Assembly: GCA_937958625.1 (NCBI GenBank) | Contig: CALGNO010000046.1 | Span: forward strand, 1-35,162 | Length of the DNA stretch: 35,162 nt | Reading direction: 5' to 3' | From: an uncultured Neomegalonema sp. | GTDB lineage: Bacteria; Pseudomonadota; Alphaproteobacteria; Rhodobacterales; Rhodobacteraceae | Shown here: positions 1-6,749 of the stretch, in pieces | How positions within the stretch are numbered: position 1 is the first letter of the stretch | Layout: the number at the start of each line of letters is the position of its first letter | Notes under the pieces: model-generated | Database searches by the model: none | What the model saw: the letters and a program-made list of their open reading frames with translations, nothing else | What the model was told of the DNA's origin: nothing | Program-made: the position numbers and the translations under genes

Positions 1-428
1 GGGCGGAGGTCGAGACGACCGGGGGCCTCAGCCCGCGCATCGCGCCGATGGCCGATCTGCGCGACCTTGGCGGGTTGCTGCAACGGGCAGGGCTGGCCTT
101 GCCGGTCGCTGACCGCGAGGTGATTCCGGTACGCTATGCCAATCCCCTGCGCTTGCTCGCCGACCTGCGCGCCATGGGCGAGAGCAACGTGATGCGCGAG
201 CGGCACAAGGCCCCTCTGCGACGGGAGACACTGGCGCGGATGCTGGAGCTGTACGGGGGCGAGGCCGACGCCGAAGGGAAAGTCACCGCCAGCTTCGAAA
301 TCGCCTTTCTGCACGGCTGGGCACCGGCCCCGACCCAGCAACAACCCTTGCGCCCCGGCTCGGCAAAAATGCGCCTCGCAGACGCGCTCGGCACCGTAGA
401 GCGGCCCGTGGGAGAGAAACCTCATTGA
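1..428 (+). CDS. SAM-dependent methyltransferase, NDUFAF5/BioC-like, 3' end only
   Basis: The reading frame is open from base 3 to the stop at 426-428, so the gene begins before the window. The visible C-terminal ~141 residues contain a GGLSPRIAP stretch, then DLRDLGGLLQRAG and PVRYANPLRLLADLRAMG. This is the typical C-terminal half of the class I methyltransferases related to NDUFAF5 and BioC. The SAM-binding Rossmann half lies outside. A Met codon at position 48 is internal and not the start, because the family-like sequence continues upstream of it. The substrate cannot be judged from this part. Confidence 0.85.
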   Translation, partial: AEVETTGGLSPRIAPMADLRDLGGLLQRAGLALPVADREVIPVRYANPLRLLADLRAMGESNVMRERHKAPLRRETLARMLELYGGEADAEGKVTASFEIAFLHGWAPAPTQQQPLRPGSAKMRLADALGTVERPVGEKPH

Positions 429-523
429 GTCATCGACCCCGATGTGGGGCGGGCTGCAATCATCCGGGGCCGAAGCGGGACCGTTGCCGAGCGGCGCAGG
501 GGACTATTGTTTTATGTTCGAAC

Positions 524-554
524 TTGCCGTTCGCATTTGCGATGCGCACGGCAA
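524..554. repeat. Imperfect hairpin, left side of the low-GC gene
   Basis: Outer arms TTGCCGT and ACGGCAA pair, with a second inner stem GCAT/ATGC. The left arm resembles the one in the hairpin at 1417-1438 (TTGCC-R-TTCGCA), so the low-GC gene is bracketed by related palindromes. It may be a REP-like intergenic element. No T-run follows, so a terminator is unlikely. Confidence 0.4.
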
Positions 555-733
555 GGACGAGCTTAAAGTGACGGATGCCGCACGACGCCGAACAGCCATT
601 GCAAAGCGAAGCGCCGCATCCGATTGCAGCGTTCCAGTTGCGTCTAGACCCATTCTCGCGCTTCTTCAAAAAAAACAGAATTCAGCCGTTCGAAAACCCG
701 GAGCGTTACGATTAAGAGCGCCTGACAGCACGC

Positions 734-750
734 TTTAGATATTATCTAAA
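734..750. promoter_or_regulatory. Palindromic operator O1
   Basis: Arms TTTAGAT (734-740) and ATCTAAA (744-750) form a perfect inverted repeat with a 3-bp spacer. The same arm sequence recurs in the operator at 782-799, about 48 bp (between four and five helical turns) away. Such a pair is typical of a dimeric repressor. I do not recognise which regulator family uses it. Confidence 0.6.
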
Positions 751-756
751 AAATTC

Positions 757-784
757 TTGATTTTTTGCCATCGAGCCTTATTTT
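757..784 (+). promoter_or_regulatory. Putative promoter of the 817-1347 gene
   Basis: TTGATT at 757-762 and TATTTT at 779-784 are separated by 16 bp and could serve as -35 and -10 elements. The -10 overlaps the left arm of operator 782-799, so a bound protein would block RNA polymerase. The assignment is by eye only. Confidence 0.35.
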
Positions 785-799
785 TAGATCAATCTAAAA
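782..799. promoter_or_regulatory. Palindromic operator O2
   Basis: TTTTAGAT and ATCTAAAA form a perfect 8-bp inverted repeat with a CA spacer. It ends 17 bp before the ATG at 817 and overlaps the proposed -10 element. It shares its arms with the operator at 734-750. Placement between promoter and ribosome site fits repression. Confidence 0.65.
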
Positions 800-816
800 C
801 GGAAAGGACAGGATCA

Positions 817-1347
817 ATGGTTAAACTTTGCAAATCTGCTGAAAGCGTAAAATCTAACATCGACTGCTACTGGGAAGGTGCCAGAAAGAATCCGGACCTT
901 ATTAAAGACGCTGGAAAGGTTAGGCAGTGGAAGGTCTACCGTAACAATAAAGGCGAGTGGCGCTTCGGACCATCTCGGTTTGTTGGCTATGAGCGCATGA
1001 CACCAGACAAGTACGTCGAGCGAAAGGCAGCGCGAAGCGGTGGTTTGAGTGGAACCGAGACGGAGCAGCACTTAAAACAGTGGACAGAAAATGTTCCGAA
1101 AAGCTCCAAGCTTCATGTTCAACTGCTCGATGCTGTCTCAGAATTTCTGGGAGAGGTTGACATATCGGTCAGCCGCGCAGCGAGCTTCAGTACTCTTATG
1201 GTCGGTTCTGATTCAGAGTTCTCGGAAGAGACGCAATCTAGCGACGTAGAGGTCGAAGCCTTAGTAACGCTCTCTAAGCGTCTAACGCCAGTACACCTTC
1301 GGAAACTGACTCGTCGTTTGGAGGCGATCCACGAGACGATGCGTTAG
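817..1347 (+). CDS. Unrecognised 176-residue protein in a low-GC island
   Basis: I do not recognise this protein. The start at 817 was chosen because an AAAGGACAGGA ribosome site lies just upstream; a TTG at 757 would be in frame but lies in the promoter. Residues ~15-75 have a compact hydrophobic/aromatic pattern, with WKVYR, EWRFGPSRFVGY and MTPDKYV followed by a GLSGTETE segment. This looks like a small recognition domain (perhaps wedge- or PUA-like), but that is only an impression. Residues ~85-115 and 145-176 look helical, with a Ser/Glu-rich linker between. Codon use (AAA, AGA, TTA, ATT) and lower GC differ from all neighbours and suggest horizontal acquisition. It stands alone between hemH and a methyltransferase and has paired operators upstream. 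Confidence 0.7.
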   Translation: MVKLCKSAESVKSNIDCYWEGARKNPDLIKDAGKVRQWKVYRNNKGEWRFGPSRFVGYERMTPDKYVERKAARSGGLSGTETEQHLKQWTENVPKSSKLHVQLLDAVSEFLGEVDISVSRAASFSTLMVGSDSEFSEETQSSDVEVEALVTLSKRLTPVHLRKLTRRLEAIHETMR

Positions 1348-1744
1348 GTCGACATCAATGAAGCAGACCTTCGCCAGAGCACGATGCAGGCCGGTTCCGT
1401 CCGCATCACCATAGTTGCCATTCGCAGACGCGAATGGCGCGTTCTGGCCAAAGGAGAGACGCGAGCCGTCCGAAAACCACGGTGGCTGTGATGGGTTGAC
1501 GCGACATTGCGTCGGTCGCACCGCATCTCAGCCACACCTCGATGATTGCCAGCACGCGAATACGATTGCGAGCGCAGTTGCAGATCATTCGGGCATGACG
1601 CTCCGGATCGTCGCCCTTAAAGTGAGCATGAAATCGCCGATGATACCGGGCATAACGCTCGATGTTTGCGCGCGACGTCCCCAATGCCGTTGACCGCACT
1701 GCACAAAGGTTTAGCTACTGCTGTTGAAAGGCAGGGAGTGTCGA
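1348..1744. other. Intergenic region, probably non-coding
   Basis: Short open frames occur on both strands (for example the minus strand, 1406-1699), but none has a ribosome site or a recognisable protein. The region starts with a strong hairpin (1417-1438). The last ~40 bases hold the leader of hemH with a GCAGGGAG ribosome site at 1731-1738. Confidence 0.45.
1417..1438. repeat. Perfect hairpin, right side of the low-GC gene
   Basis: GCCATTCGC (1417-1425) and GCGAATGGC (1430-1438) form a perfect 9-bp stem around a 4-base loop, AGAC. It lies 70 bp after the stop of the low-GC gene and resembles the hairpin at 524-554. No T-run follows on either strand, so it is more likely a REP-type palindrome than an intrinsic terminator. 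Confidence 0.5.
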
Positions 1745-2848
1745 ATGTTGGATGATACCCGTTACACAACGCGCGAAATGCAGAGCGCCGGTGAAGTTGG
1801 CCGCCTGCTCCACGCCGATGCGGATCACCCGCCGGTGCCCCGCGCCAAGGTGGGCATCCTCGTGGCCAATCTCGGCACGCCCGATAATACCGACTACTGG
1901 TCGATGCGGCGCTATCTGAAGGAATTTCTGAGCGACCGCCGGGTGGTGGACGTGAACCGTGCCCTCTGGTGGCCGCTGCTCAATCTGGTGATCCTGACCA
2001 AACGCCCGTTCAGCTCTGGCGAGGCCTATAAGTCGATCTGGAACGAGGAAAAGGACGAATCGCCCCTGCTGACCATCACCAAGGATCAGGTGGACAAGCT
2101 GTCGAAACGCCTGCACGACCTCTATGGCAATGACGTGATCGTCGATTACTCAATGCGGTACGGTAATCCGTCGACCATCGACAAAATCCGCGAAATGCAA
2201 GAGCGAGGGTGCGAGCGGATTGTGTTCTTTCCGCTTTATCCGCAATATGCCGCCCCGACCACGGGCACGGCCAACGACCAAGCGTTCAATGCGCTGCAAA
2301 AGCTGCGCTGGCAGCCCTATATCCGCACGGTTCCGGCCTATTACGAACATCCCGGCTATATCGGCGCCCTCGGGAATGTCCTGAAAGAGCACATGGCCGA
2401 GCGCGAGGCGAAGGGTGAGGGCAAGCCTGATGTGGTGGTTGCCTCGTATCACGGGGTGCCGAAACGCTATCTGATGTCCGGCGATCCCTATCACTGCCAA
2501 TGCCAGAAGACCTCACGCCTGCTGCGCGAGCATCTGGGATGGGACAAGGATTTTCTGGAGACGACATTCCAGTCGCTGTTTGGCCGCGAAGAATGGCTGC
2601 GCCCCTATACGGTCGAGCGGGTCGCGGAACTGGCGAAGGCAGGCAAGAAAGACCTTGTCATCTTTGCCCCCGGCTTCTCCGCCGATTGCGTCGAGACGCT
2701 GGAAGAGATCAACGAGGAAATCCACGAGGCATTCGAGGAGGCGGGCGGCGAGCGGTTCACCTATCTGCCCTGCCTCAACGACCGGGACGATCATATCGAC
2801 ATGCTGGTCGACGTGATCCGCAACGAGGGTCAAGGCTGGCTGCCCTGA
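1745..2848 (+). CDS. hemH: Ferrochelatase
   Basis: This enzyme inserts Fe2+ into protoporphyrin IX, the last step of heme b synthesis. The 367-residue protein has the family core: GILVANLGTPD near the N-terminus, then YSMRYGNPS. VASYHGVPKRY carries the conserved His at about residue 236, and CVETLEEINEE carries the conserved Glu at about residue 316. The start at 1745 is preceded by GCAGGGAG; an in-frame TTG at 1724 lacks such a site. Four cysteines sit in or near the C-terminal half (CQCQ, SADCVET, PCLND), but I cannot tell whether they bind a [2Fe-2S] cluster. The gene stands alone downstream of the low-GC island and faces the leftward csaA-like gene. Confidence 0.96.
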   Translation: MLDDTRYTTREMQSAGEVGRLLHADADHPPVPRAKVGILVANLGTPDNTDYWSMRRYLKEFLSDRRVVDVNRALWWPLLNLVILTKRPFSSGEAYKSIWNEEKDESPLLTITKDQVDKLSKRLHDLYGNDVIVDYSMRYGNPSTIDKIREMQERGCERIVFFPLYPQYAAPTTGTANDQAFNALQKLRWQPYIRTVPAYYEHPGYIGALGNVLKEHMAEREAKGEGKPDVVVASYHGVPKRYLMSGDPYHCQCQKTSRLLREHLGWDKDFLETTFQSLFGREEWLRPYTVERVAELAKAGKKDLVIFAPGFSADCVETLEEINEEIHEAFEEAGGERFTYLPCLNDRDDHIDMLVDVIRNEGQGWLP

Positions 2849-2911
2849 CGCGGTGATCAAGATTATCGCGGGTTGCCCCTCGGATTTGATCCGACGGTGG
2901 CACCCCGACCC

Positions 2912-3253
2912 TCAATGCATCCGCGAACCGTTCGGCACCGGGCGTTCGACGGCGAATAAGACAATATCCCCGTTTTCATCCGACGCGCCGAGGGTCAATA
3001 CCTCGGACATGAACGGGCCGATCTGACGGGGCGGGAAGTTCACCACTGCCAGGATTTGACACCCGACAAGGTTCTCGGGGGTATAGTGGACCGTGATCTG
3101 GGCCGACGACTTCTTCACCCCAATCGCCTCGCCGAAGTCGATTTTCAGCTTATAGGCGGGTTTGCGTGCCTCCGGAAACGGAACCGCCTCGGTGATCGTG
3201 CCGACTCGAATGTCCACCTTGAGAAAATCGTCGAAGGAAATCGGGCTGCTCAC
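2912..3253 (-). CDS. csaA: CsaA-like tRNA-binding domain protein
   Basis: This is a 113-residue stand-alone tRNA-binding OB-fold protein of the type called CsaA, described as export-related or chaperone-like in Bacillus. The body matches the family over its whole length: FLKVDIRVGTITEAVPFP, KPAYKLKIDFG, IGVKKSSAQIT, and the hallmark NFPPRQIGPFMSEVLTLG. A GTG start at 3253 is preferred because CCAGGAG lies 7 bases upstream and the protein then begins just before ISFDDF. A longer frame up to 3325 runs through the terminator of the upstream phasin gene and is unlikely. It is transcribed in the same direction as the phasins but behind their terminator. Confidence 0.9.
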   Translation of the reverse strand: MSSPISFDDFLKVDIRVGTITEAVPFPEARKPAYKLKIDFGEAIGVKKSSAQITVHYTPENLVGCQILAVVNFPPRQIGPFMSEVLTLGASDENGDIVLFAVERPVPNGSRMH

Positions 3254-3285
3254 GGTAAAACTCCTGGTTGGCGGTCGCACAAAGC

Positions 3286-3317
3286 AAAACCGCCTCCCCG
3301 GGTGGGGAAGCGGCTTT
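3286..3317 (-). terminator. Intrinsic terminator of the first phasin gene
   Basis: Read on the minus strand, a GC-rich stem (CCGCTTCCCC pairing with GGGGAGGCGG, closed by an ACCC loop) is followed by TTTTGCTTT. It starts about 36 bases after the phasin stop at 3353 and precedes the csaA-like gene, so the phasin mRNA is probably monocistronic. Confidence 0.75.
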
Positions 3318-3352
3318 CGACGCAATATGGGAGCTACGTCGAGTTAGCAAAA

Positions 3353-3820
3353 TCAGGCAGCGGCCTTCATGGCGGAGCTGGTGATTTCCTTGATTTCCGT
3401 CACACCTTCGTTGAAGCGGGCGCGGATGATTTCGAACGCATCTTCGTTCGCCTTACGGGCATGTTCGGTCATGTCGGTGAACAGGGCGACATTTTTCTCG
3501 AACTGCGCCTTGGCGGCTTCGATGCGTTTTTCGCCGGCTTCAGCGGTCATCGGCGTCGTCGTGGCTTCTTTCAGCACTTCGGACATCTCGGCGACGCTTG
3601 CCTGCATCACTTCGACCTGTTTCTTGAACAGGGACTGATACCCTTCGGCGGCGACGCGGTTGGCATCGACGAATGCCTGGATGTTTTTCTTCTGGGCGTC
3701 CGTCACGGCTTCGGCGTCGAAACCGGGCATCACGGCACCATCAAACATTTTCGTCATGTCGCTGGATTTCATCATCTCGACATAGGTGTTCGGATCAAAC
3801 CAGTTTTTATCGGTGCTCAT
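3353..3820 (-). CDS. phaP: Phasin family protein (first of a tandem pair)
   Basis: Phasins coat polyhydroxyalkanoate granules and set their size and number. The 155-residue protein has the phasin pattern: NWFDPNTYVEMM at the N-terminus, then long amphipathic helices with KKNIQAFVDANR, GYQSLFKKQVEVMQ and ARKANEDAFEIIR. It ends in an Ala/Lys-rich tail. ATG 3820 has AAAGGAG upstream. It is the same length as the second phasin (4203-4670) and clearly similar over its whole length, so this is a tandem duplication. Its promoter has paired TGCANTGCA boxes. Synthase and depolymerase genes are not in this window. Confidence 0.93.
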   Translation of the reverse strand: MSTDKNWFDPNTYVEMMKSSDMTKMFDGAVMPGFDAEAVTDAQKKNIQAFVDANRVAAEGYQSLFKKQVEVMQASVAEMSEVLKEATTTPMTAEAGEKRIEAAKAQFEKNVALFTDMTEHARKANEDAFEIIRARFNEGVTEIKEITSSAMKAAA

Positions 3821-3866
3821 AGTGTATCTCCTTTCGTGGAAGGCCTCGTTGCCTTCTGATGAACTA

Positions 3867-3914
3867 CATATGGTGCACTGCAACATGAATGTCAAGGTTC
3901 ATTTGTGCAGTGCA
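3867..3914 (-). promoter_or_regulatory. Promoter of phasin 1 with two TGCANTGCA operators
   Basis: On the minus strand, TTGACA (3895-3890) and CATATG (3872-3867) are spaced 17 bp. The palindrome TGCAGTGCA (+ strand 3874-3882) lies inside the spacer. A second copy (3906-3914) lies 11 bp upstream of the -35. This fits a repressor that blocks polymerase. The boxes resemble the TGC-rich sites reported for the PHA-responsive repressor PhaR of Paracoccus and Rhodobacter. PhaR assignment is inference. Confidence 0.6.
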
Positions 3915-4130
3915 ATATAATTCATCAATCGGCAGTCGCCTTCGCTCAGGTCATGCTGTGTATACTGTCGTTACGCTTGCCAGCATGAGCAGGGGAGCGC
4001 AAAGGACCGGACGGTAAGCCATCGGCACATCGTCAGCGGTCAGTTCGGGGAGACAACGGTAACGACCGGAGGATGTTCCGGCATAGACCGGGCGATATTG
4101 ACGCAGGGTCACTAATCGCCGCCAGTTTAA

Positions 4131-4164
4131 AGAAAAATGGCCGCCCCCGGGATGGGAGGCGGCC
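4131..4164 (-). terminator. Intrinsic terminator of the second phasin gene
   Basis: Read on the minus strand, GGCCGCCTCCC pairs with GGGGGCGGCC, followed by ATTTTTCTTT. It begins about 39 bases after the stop at 4203. The same design and spacing as the terminator after phasin 1 supports duplication of a complete transcription unit. Confidence 0.8.
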
Positions 4165-4202
4165 TTTATTATGCCGTTGATCCGGCTGGAACCGGACTGG
4201 GA

Positions 4203-4670
4203 TCAGGCGGATTTCATGGCCGAAGACGAAATTTCCTTGATCTCGGACACGCCCTCTTCAAAGCGACCCCGGATGATGGCGAAGGCATCTTCATTGGCCT
4301 TGCGCGCGGTTTCGCTCAGGTCGGTAAAGGTCGCGACGCCCTTTTCGAACTGTGCCTTGGCTGCTTCCATACGTTTTTCAGCGGCTTCGGGGGACAGCGG
4401 CTCGGAGGCAGCATCCTTCAGGGCATCGGTCATCTCGGTGATGCTGGCCTGCATGACTTCGACCTGTTTCTTGAACAGAGCCTGATAGCCTTCAGCGGCA
4501 ACGCGGTTGGCATCGACGAAAGCCTGAACGTTCTTTTTCTGGGCTTCGGTGATCGCGGCGGTGTCGACATTGGGCATACGCGCGCCATCGAACATCTTCG
4601 TGACGTCGGAGTTCTGCATCATCTCGACATAGGTGTTGGGGTCGAACCAGTTTTTCATTTCAGCAGCCAT
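4203..4670 (-). CDS. Phasin family protein (second of a tandem pair)
   Basis: This 155-residue paralogue of the phasin at 3353-3820 shares NWFDPNTYVEMMQ, KKNVQAFVDANRVAAEGYQ, LFKKQVEVMQASI and ARKANEDAFAIIRGRF. The two differ mainly at the N-terminus (MAAEMK versus MSTDK) and in the central A/E/P-rich segment. The start at 4670 has GAAGGA upstream. It has its own promoter with paired TGCANTGCA boxes and its own terminator, so each copy is an independent unit. The role should be granule coating, as for its neighbour. Confidence 0.92.
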   Translation of the reverse strand: MAAEMKNWFDPNTYVEMMQNSDVTKMFDGARMPNVDTAAITEAQKKNVQAFVDANRVAAEGYQALFKKQVEVMQASITEMTDALKDAASEPLSPEAAEKRMEAAKAQFEKGVATFTDLSETARKANEDAFAIIRGRFEEGVSEIKEISSSAMKSA

Positions 4671-4726
4671 GGGAATTATCCTTCAATTCGATTCTCGAGG
4701 AAGGCCGTTCGCCTTTCGATGAAAGC

Positions 4727-4776
4727 GATATGCTGCACTGCAACATAGAATTCAAGGGGCAGAATTGTGCATTGCA
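4727..4776 (-). promoter_or_regulatory. Promoter of phasin 2 with two TGCANTGCA operators
   Basis: On the minus strand, TTGAAT (4755-4750) and CATATC (4732-4727) are 17 bp apart. TGCACTGCA (+ strand 4734-4742) lies in the spacer and TGCATTGCA (4768-4776) lies 12 bp upstream of the -35. The arrangement copies that of phasin 1, with box centres 34 bp apart instead of 32. It is a likely PhaR-type operator, by analogy. Confidence 0.6.
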
Positions 4777-4782
4777 ATATTT

Positions 4783-5625
4783 TTATGAGCGCAGGTCTCG
4801 ACTGCGCTGGGCGGCGGCGGCTACCGTGCCCTTCATCAGCGCGGAAAGGCCCCCGGGGTCTTGCATCAGAACCCCCAAACCCGCCTCGGTCGTGCCCTTC
4901 GGACTGGTGACGTTGACGCGCAGGGTCTCGGCGCTCTCGCCGCTGTCGCGTGCAAGGATTGCAGCCCCGATGACGGTCTGCCGCGCCAGGGCAAGGGCCA
5001 GATCGGGGGCCAGTCCCTCGGCCTCGCCCGCCGCCGCCAGCGCCTCGATCATATGGAAGACGTACGCGGGGCCAGAGCCGGACACCCCCGTGACCGCATC
5101 CATCTGCGCCTCGTCCTCCAGCCAGACGGTGACGCCCACCGCATCGGTCAGGGCGGCGGCGAGGGCGCGGTCCTCCGCGCTGCACGGGGTGTTTCCAATG
5201 AGGGCCGAGGCCCCCTCGCCCACGGCGGCGGGCGTATTGGGCATGACACGGACGACCGGCGTGCCAGCCTTAAGCAGACCCTCGAAATAAGCGAGAGGCT
5301 TGCCTGCCGCGATGGAGATGAACAGCGTCTCAGCGCCGGAGAACCCGGTCACGGCAGGCATCGCATCGGCCATCAGTTGCGGCTTGACCGCCACGACAAC
5401 GGCGCGAGGGCGCGCGCCGGTCCATGCACCATCGGTGCAGAGCGTCAGGCCATCGACGGCCTTGAGTGCATCACCGGGATAAGGGTCGATGACCACCGCC
5501 GCCTTGGGGTCGAGGCCCTTGGCCAGCCAGCCATCGAGCATCGCCCCGCCCATCTTGCCGCATCCCAACAGTAAGAGCGGCTGGGTGGGCGTAAAAACGG
5601 ACAGCGCGCCAGACATATCGGTCAT
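4783..5625 (-). CDS. proC: Pyrroline-5-carboxylate reductase
   Basis: It reduces 1-pyrroline-5-carboxylate to L-proline with NAD(P)H, the last step of proline synthesis in the cytoplasm. The 280-residue protein has the dinucleotide motif LLLGCGKMGGAM near the N-terminus, VVVAVKPQ, and VRVMPNTPAAVGEG. The C-terminal dimerisation signature includes GVSGSGPAYVF and NVTSPKGTTEAGL. ATG 5625 has AAGGA about 7 bases upstream; ATG 5616 is a possible alternative. Its stop lies close to the phasin 2 operators. It follows the YbjN-domain gene by 85 bp in the same direction and probably shares a transcript with it. Confidence 0.96.
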   Translation of the reverse strand: MTDMSGALSVFTPTQPLLLLGCGKMGGAMLDGWLAKGLDPKAAVVIDPYPGDALKAVDGLTLCTDGAWTGARPRAVVVAVKPQLMADAMPAVTGFSGAETLFISIAAGKPLAYFEGLLKAGTPVVRVMPNTPAAVGEGASALIGNTPCSAEDRALAAALTDAVGVTVWLEDEAQMDAVTGVSGSGPAYVFHMIEALAAAGEAEGLAPDLALALARQTVIGAAILARDSGESAETLRVNVTSPKGTTEAGLGVLMQDPGGLSALMKGTVAAAAQRSRDLRS

Positions 5626-5710
5626 CTCGAAATCCTTTTTCTTTGCGCGCAAAGGTGCAGGAAATCGGGGCTAGGTCAAACCGTACCGAAAGCGCGGACA
5701 GCGGCGCGCC

Positions 5711-6238
5711 TCAGTGAAGCCGCTGCCGTGCCGGTCCAAAATCAATCCGGTCCAAGGCGGTCTCGGCATTCACCTCGGCCCATGACACGCAATGGAATGC
5801 CGGGAATAGCAGCATATCGCAGGTGCCGATGGCCCCCCGGATTGTACCGATCAGGCCCACGGGCCCCGCCACGCCTGCCTCGCCGACCGAGGCCCAGTCG
5901 ATATAACTGCCCCGGTCGCGCTCGATTTCGAGTTCGAGAATGCCCCGGTGGAAATTGCGGTTCATGCTGTCGGCCAGCCGCGACACCTCTGCCCAGCGTT
6001 CGCGGGGCGGCGCGAGGGCAAAGACGCACCGGACCTCTATCGAAGCCTGACCGGGTACATCGCGCAGGGTCAGGTCGTAATCGGTCCACTCACCCGAGAC
6101 CCGCAGGTCGATACGGCCATTGGCGCCTTGTTTGATCATGCGCCAGCCATGTTCCCGCGACGCCCGCTCGACCGCCGCGCCCATGGCGTAGGAAGGCGAG
6201 CCTGGCGCGTTGGGCGCGCCTCTCATATCGGTTTCCAT
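5711..6238 (-). CDS. YbjN domain-containing protein
   Basis: This 175-residue cytoplasmic protein resembles the YbjN family (type III secretion chaperone-like fold). It has GWRMIKQGANGRIDLRVSGEW, ASIEVRCVFAL, and a C-terminal AGVAGPVGLIGTIRGAI segment followed by CDMLLFPAFHCV. The biochemical function of YbjN proteins is not settled. The grouping ubiK, YbjN, proC seems to be conserved in alphaproteobacteria, which supports the call. ATG 6238 is used here; MRGAPN, four codons on, is an alternative start. Confidence 0.8.
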   Translation of the reverse strand: METDMRGAPNAPGSPSYAMGAAVERASREHGWRMIKQGANGRIDLRVSGEWTDYDLTLRDVPGQASIEVRCVFALAPPRERWAEVSRLADSMNRNFHRGILELEIERDRGSYIDWASVGEAGVAGPVGLIGTIRGAIGTCDMLLFPAFHCVSWAEVNAETALDRIDFGPARQRLH

Positions 6239-6429
6239 ACCTGCTCAATCCTGCTGTGCCAGCCTCGTTTATCGGGCCGTGCTACAGCTAATGTGCATAA
6301 AATATGATTATATTACAAGAGGTAATGGGCGTTTATGAATGTAAATTGCTAGCCTTTATCAGTGGGTATACTGACGAGGCACGGTTTTTCAACCGGAAAA
6401 CCCGGCTCGACTAAGACCGTGCCAGCCGA
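6239..6429. other. AT-rich spacer with a long inverted repeat
   Basis: This 191-bp gap separates ubiK from the YbjN gene. Bases 6290-6350 are AT-rich and include ATTATA (6307-6312, TATAAT on the minus strand), a possible -10 element for the YbjN-proC unit. GGCACGGT (6378-6385) and ACCGTGCC (6416-6423) are a perfect inverted repeat enclosing a smaller CCGG/CCGG stem, located just after the ubiK stop. No T-run follows on the minus strand, so it is at most a weak terminator or an RNA structure. Confidence 0.4.
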
Positions 6430-6672
6430 TCATTTACCTGATTCGAGGGCGTCGAGGCGGGCCTTCAGCGCCGCATTTTCTTCGCGCGCCTTCTGGGCCA
6501 TGGCCCGCACGGCGTCGAATTCTTCGCGGGTGACGAGGTCCATATCGGACAGGAATCGTTCGACACGCCCGCGCATGGCGGTTTCGGCCTCGTCCCGCAC
6601 GCCCTTCGCCATACCGGCGGCGTTGGTCATCAGTTTGGAAATGTCGTCGAAGATGCGGTTGTTGGTCTGCAT
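6430..6672 (-). CDS. ubiK: Accessory factor UbiK family protein (BMFP)
   Basis: The 80-residue protein matches the BMFP/YqiC/UbiK family. It has an N-terminal amphipathic segment (NRIFDDISKLMTNAAGMA), RVERFLSDMDLVTREEFDAV, and a C-terminal coiled coil (AQKAREENAALKARLDALE). In enterobacteria UbiK helps the soluble ubiquinone biosynthesis complex and binds lipids; here the role is by analogy. ATG 6672 has an AAGGAGCCGTTTC leader. The gene is divergent from the PhnA-like gene at 6750. Confidence 0.9.
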   Translation of the reverse strand: MQTNNRIFDDISKLMTNAAGMAKGVRDEAETAMRGRVERFLSDMDLVTREEFDAVRAMAQKAREENAALKARLDALESGK

Positions 6673-6749
6673 GAAACGGCTCCTTGTGCTTAACCGATAT
6701 GTGGTTGATGGCTGTGCAAACGCAAGTCAACGCGACACGGGAGCCGCCA

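Larger units (their letters stand above)
429..816. other. Intergenic region with hairpin and AT-rich promoter
   Basis: No convincing gene lies here. An open frame at 442-738 has no ribosome site and no recognisable protein. Bases 524-554 form an imperfect hairpin: outer arms TTGCCGT (524-530) and ACGGCAA (548-554), inner arms GCAT and ATGC. From about 710 the sequence becomes AT-rich and holds two palindromic operators and a putative promoter for the gene at 817. Base composition changes abruptly compared with the methyltransferase upstream. Confidence 0.5.
3821..4202. other. Intergenic region between the two phasin genes
   Basis: It contains the promoter and operators of phasin 1 (3867-3914), about 210 bp without visible genes (3920-4130), and the terminator of phasin 2 (4131-4164). 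I see no RNA gene or convincing small protein in the middle part. Confidence 0.5.

Noticed and set aside
442-738. 98-codon + strand frame
   Set aside because: It has no ribosome site and runs through a hairpin into the AT-rich promoter with its operators.
1406-1699. 97-codon minus-strand frame
   Set aside because: No ribosome site or recognisable family; it includes the 1417-1438 hairpin. A degraded mobile-element remnant is possible but I cannot show it.
2849-2911. Possible terminator after hemH
   Set aside because: Only a 6-bp TCGGAT/ATCCGA stem without a T-run is visible.
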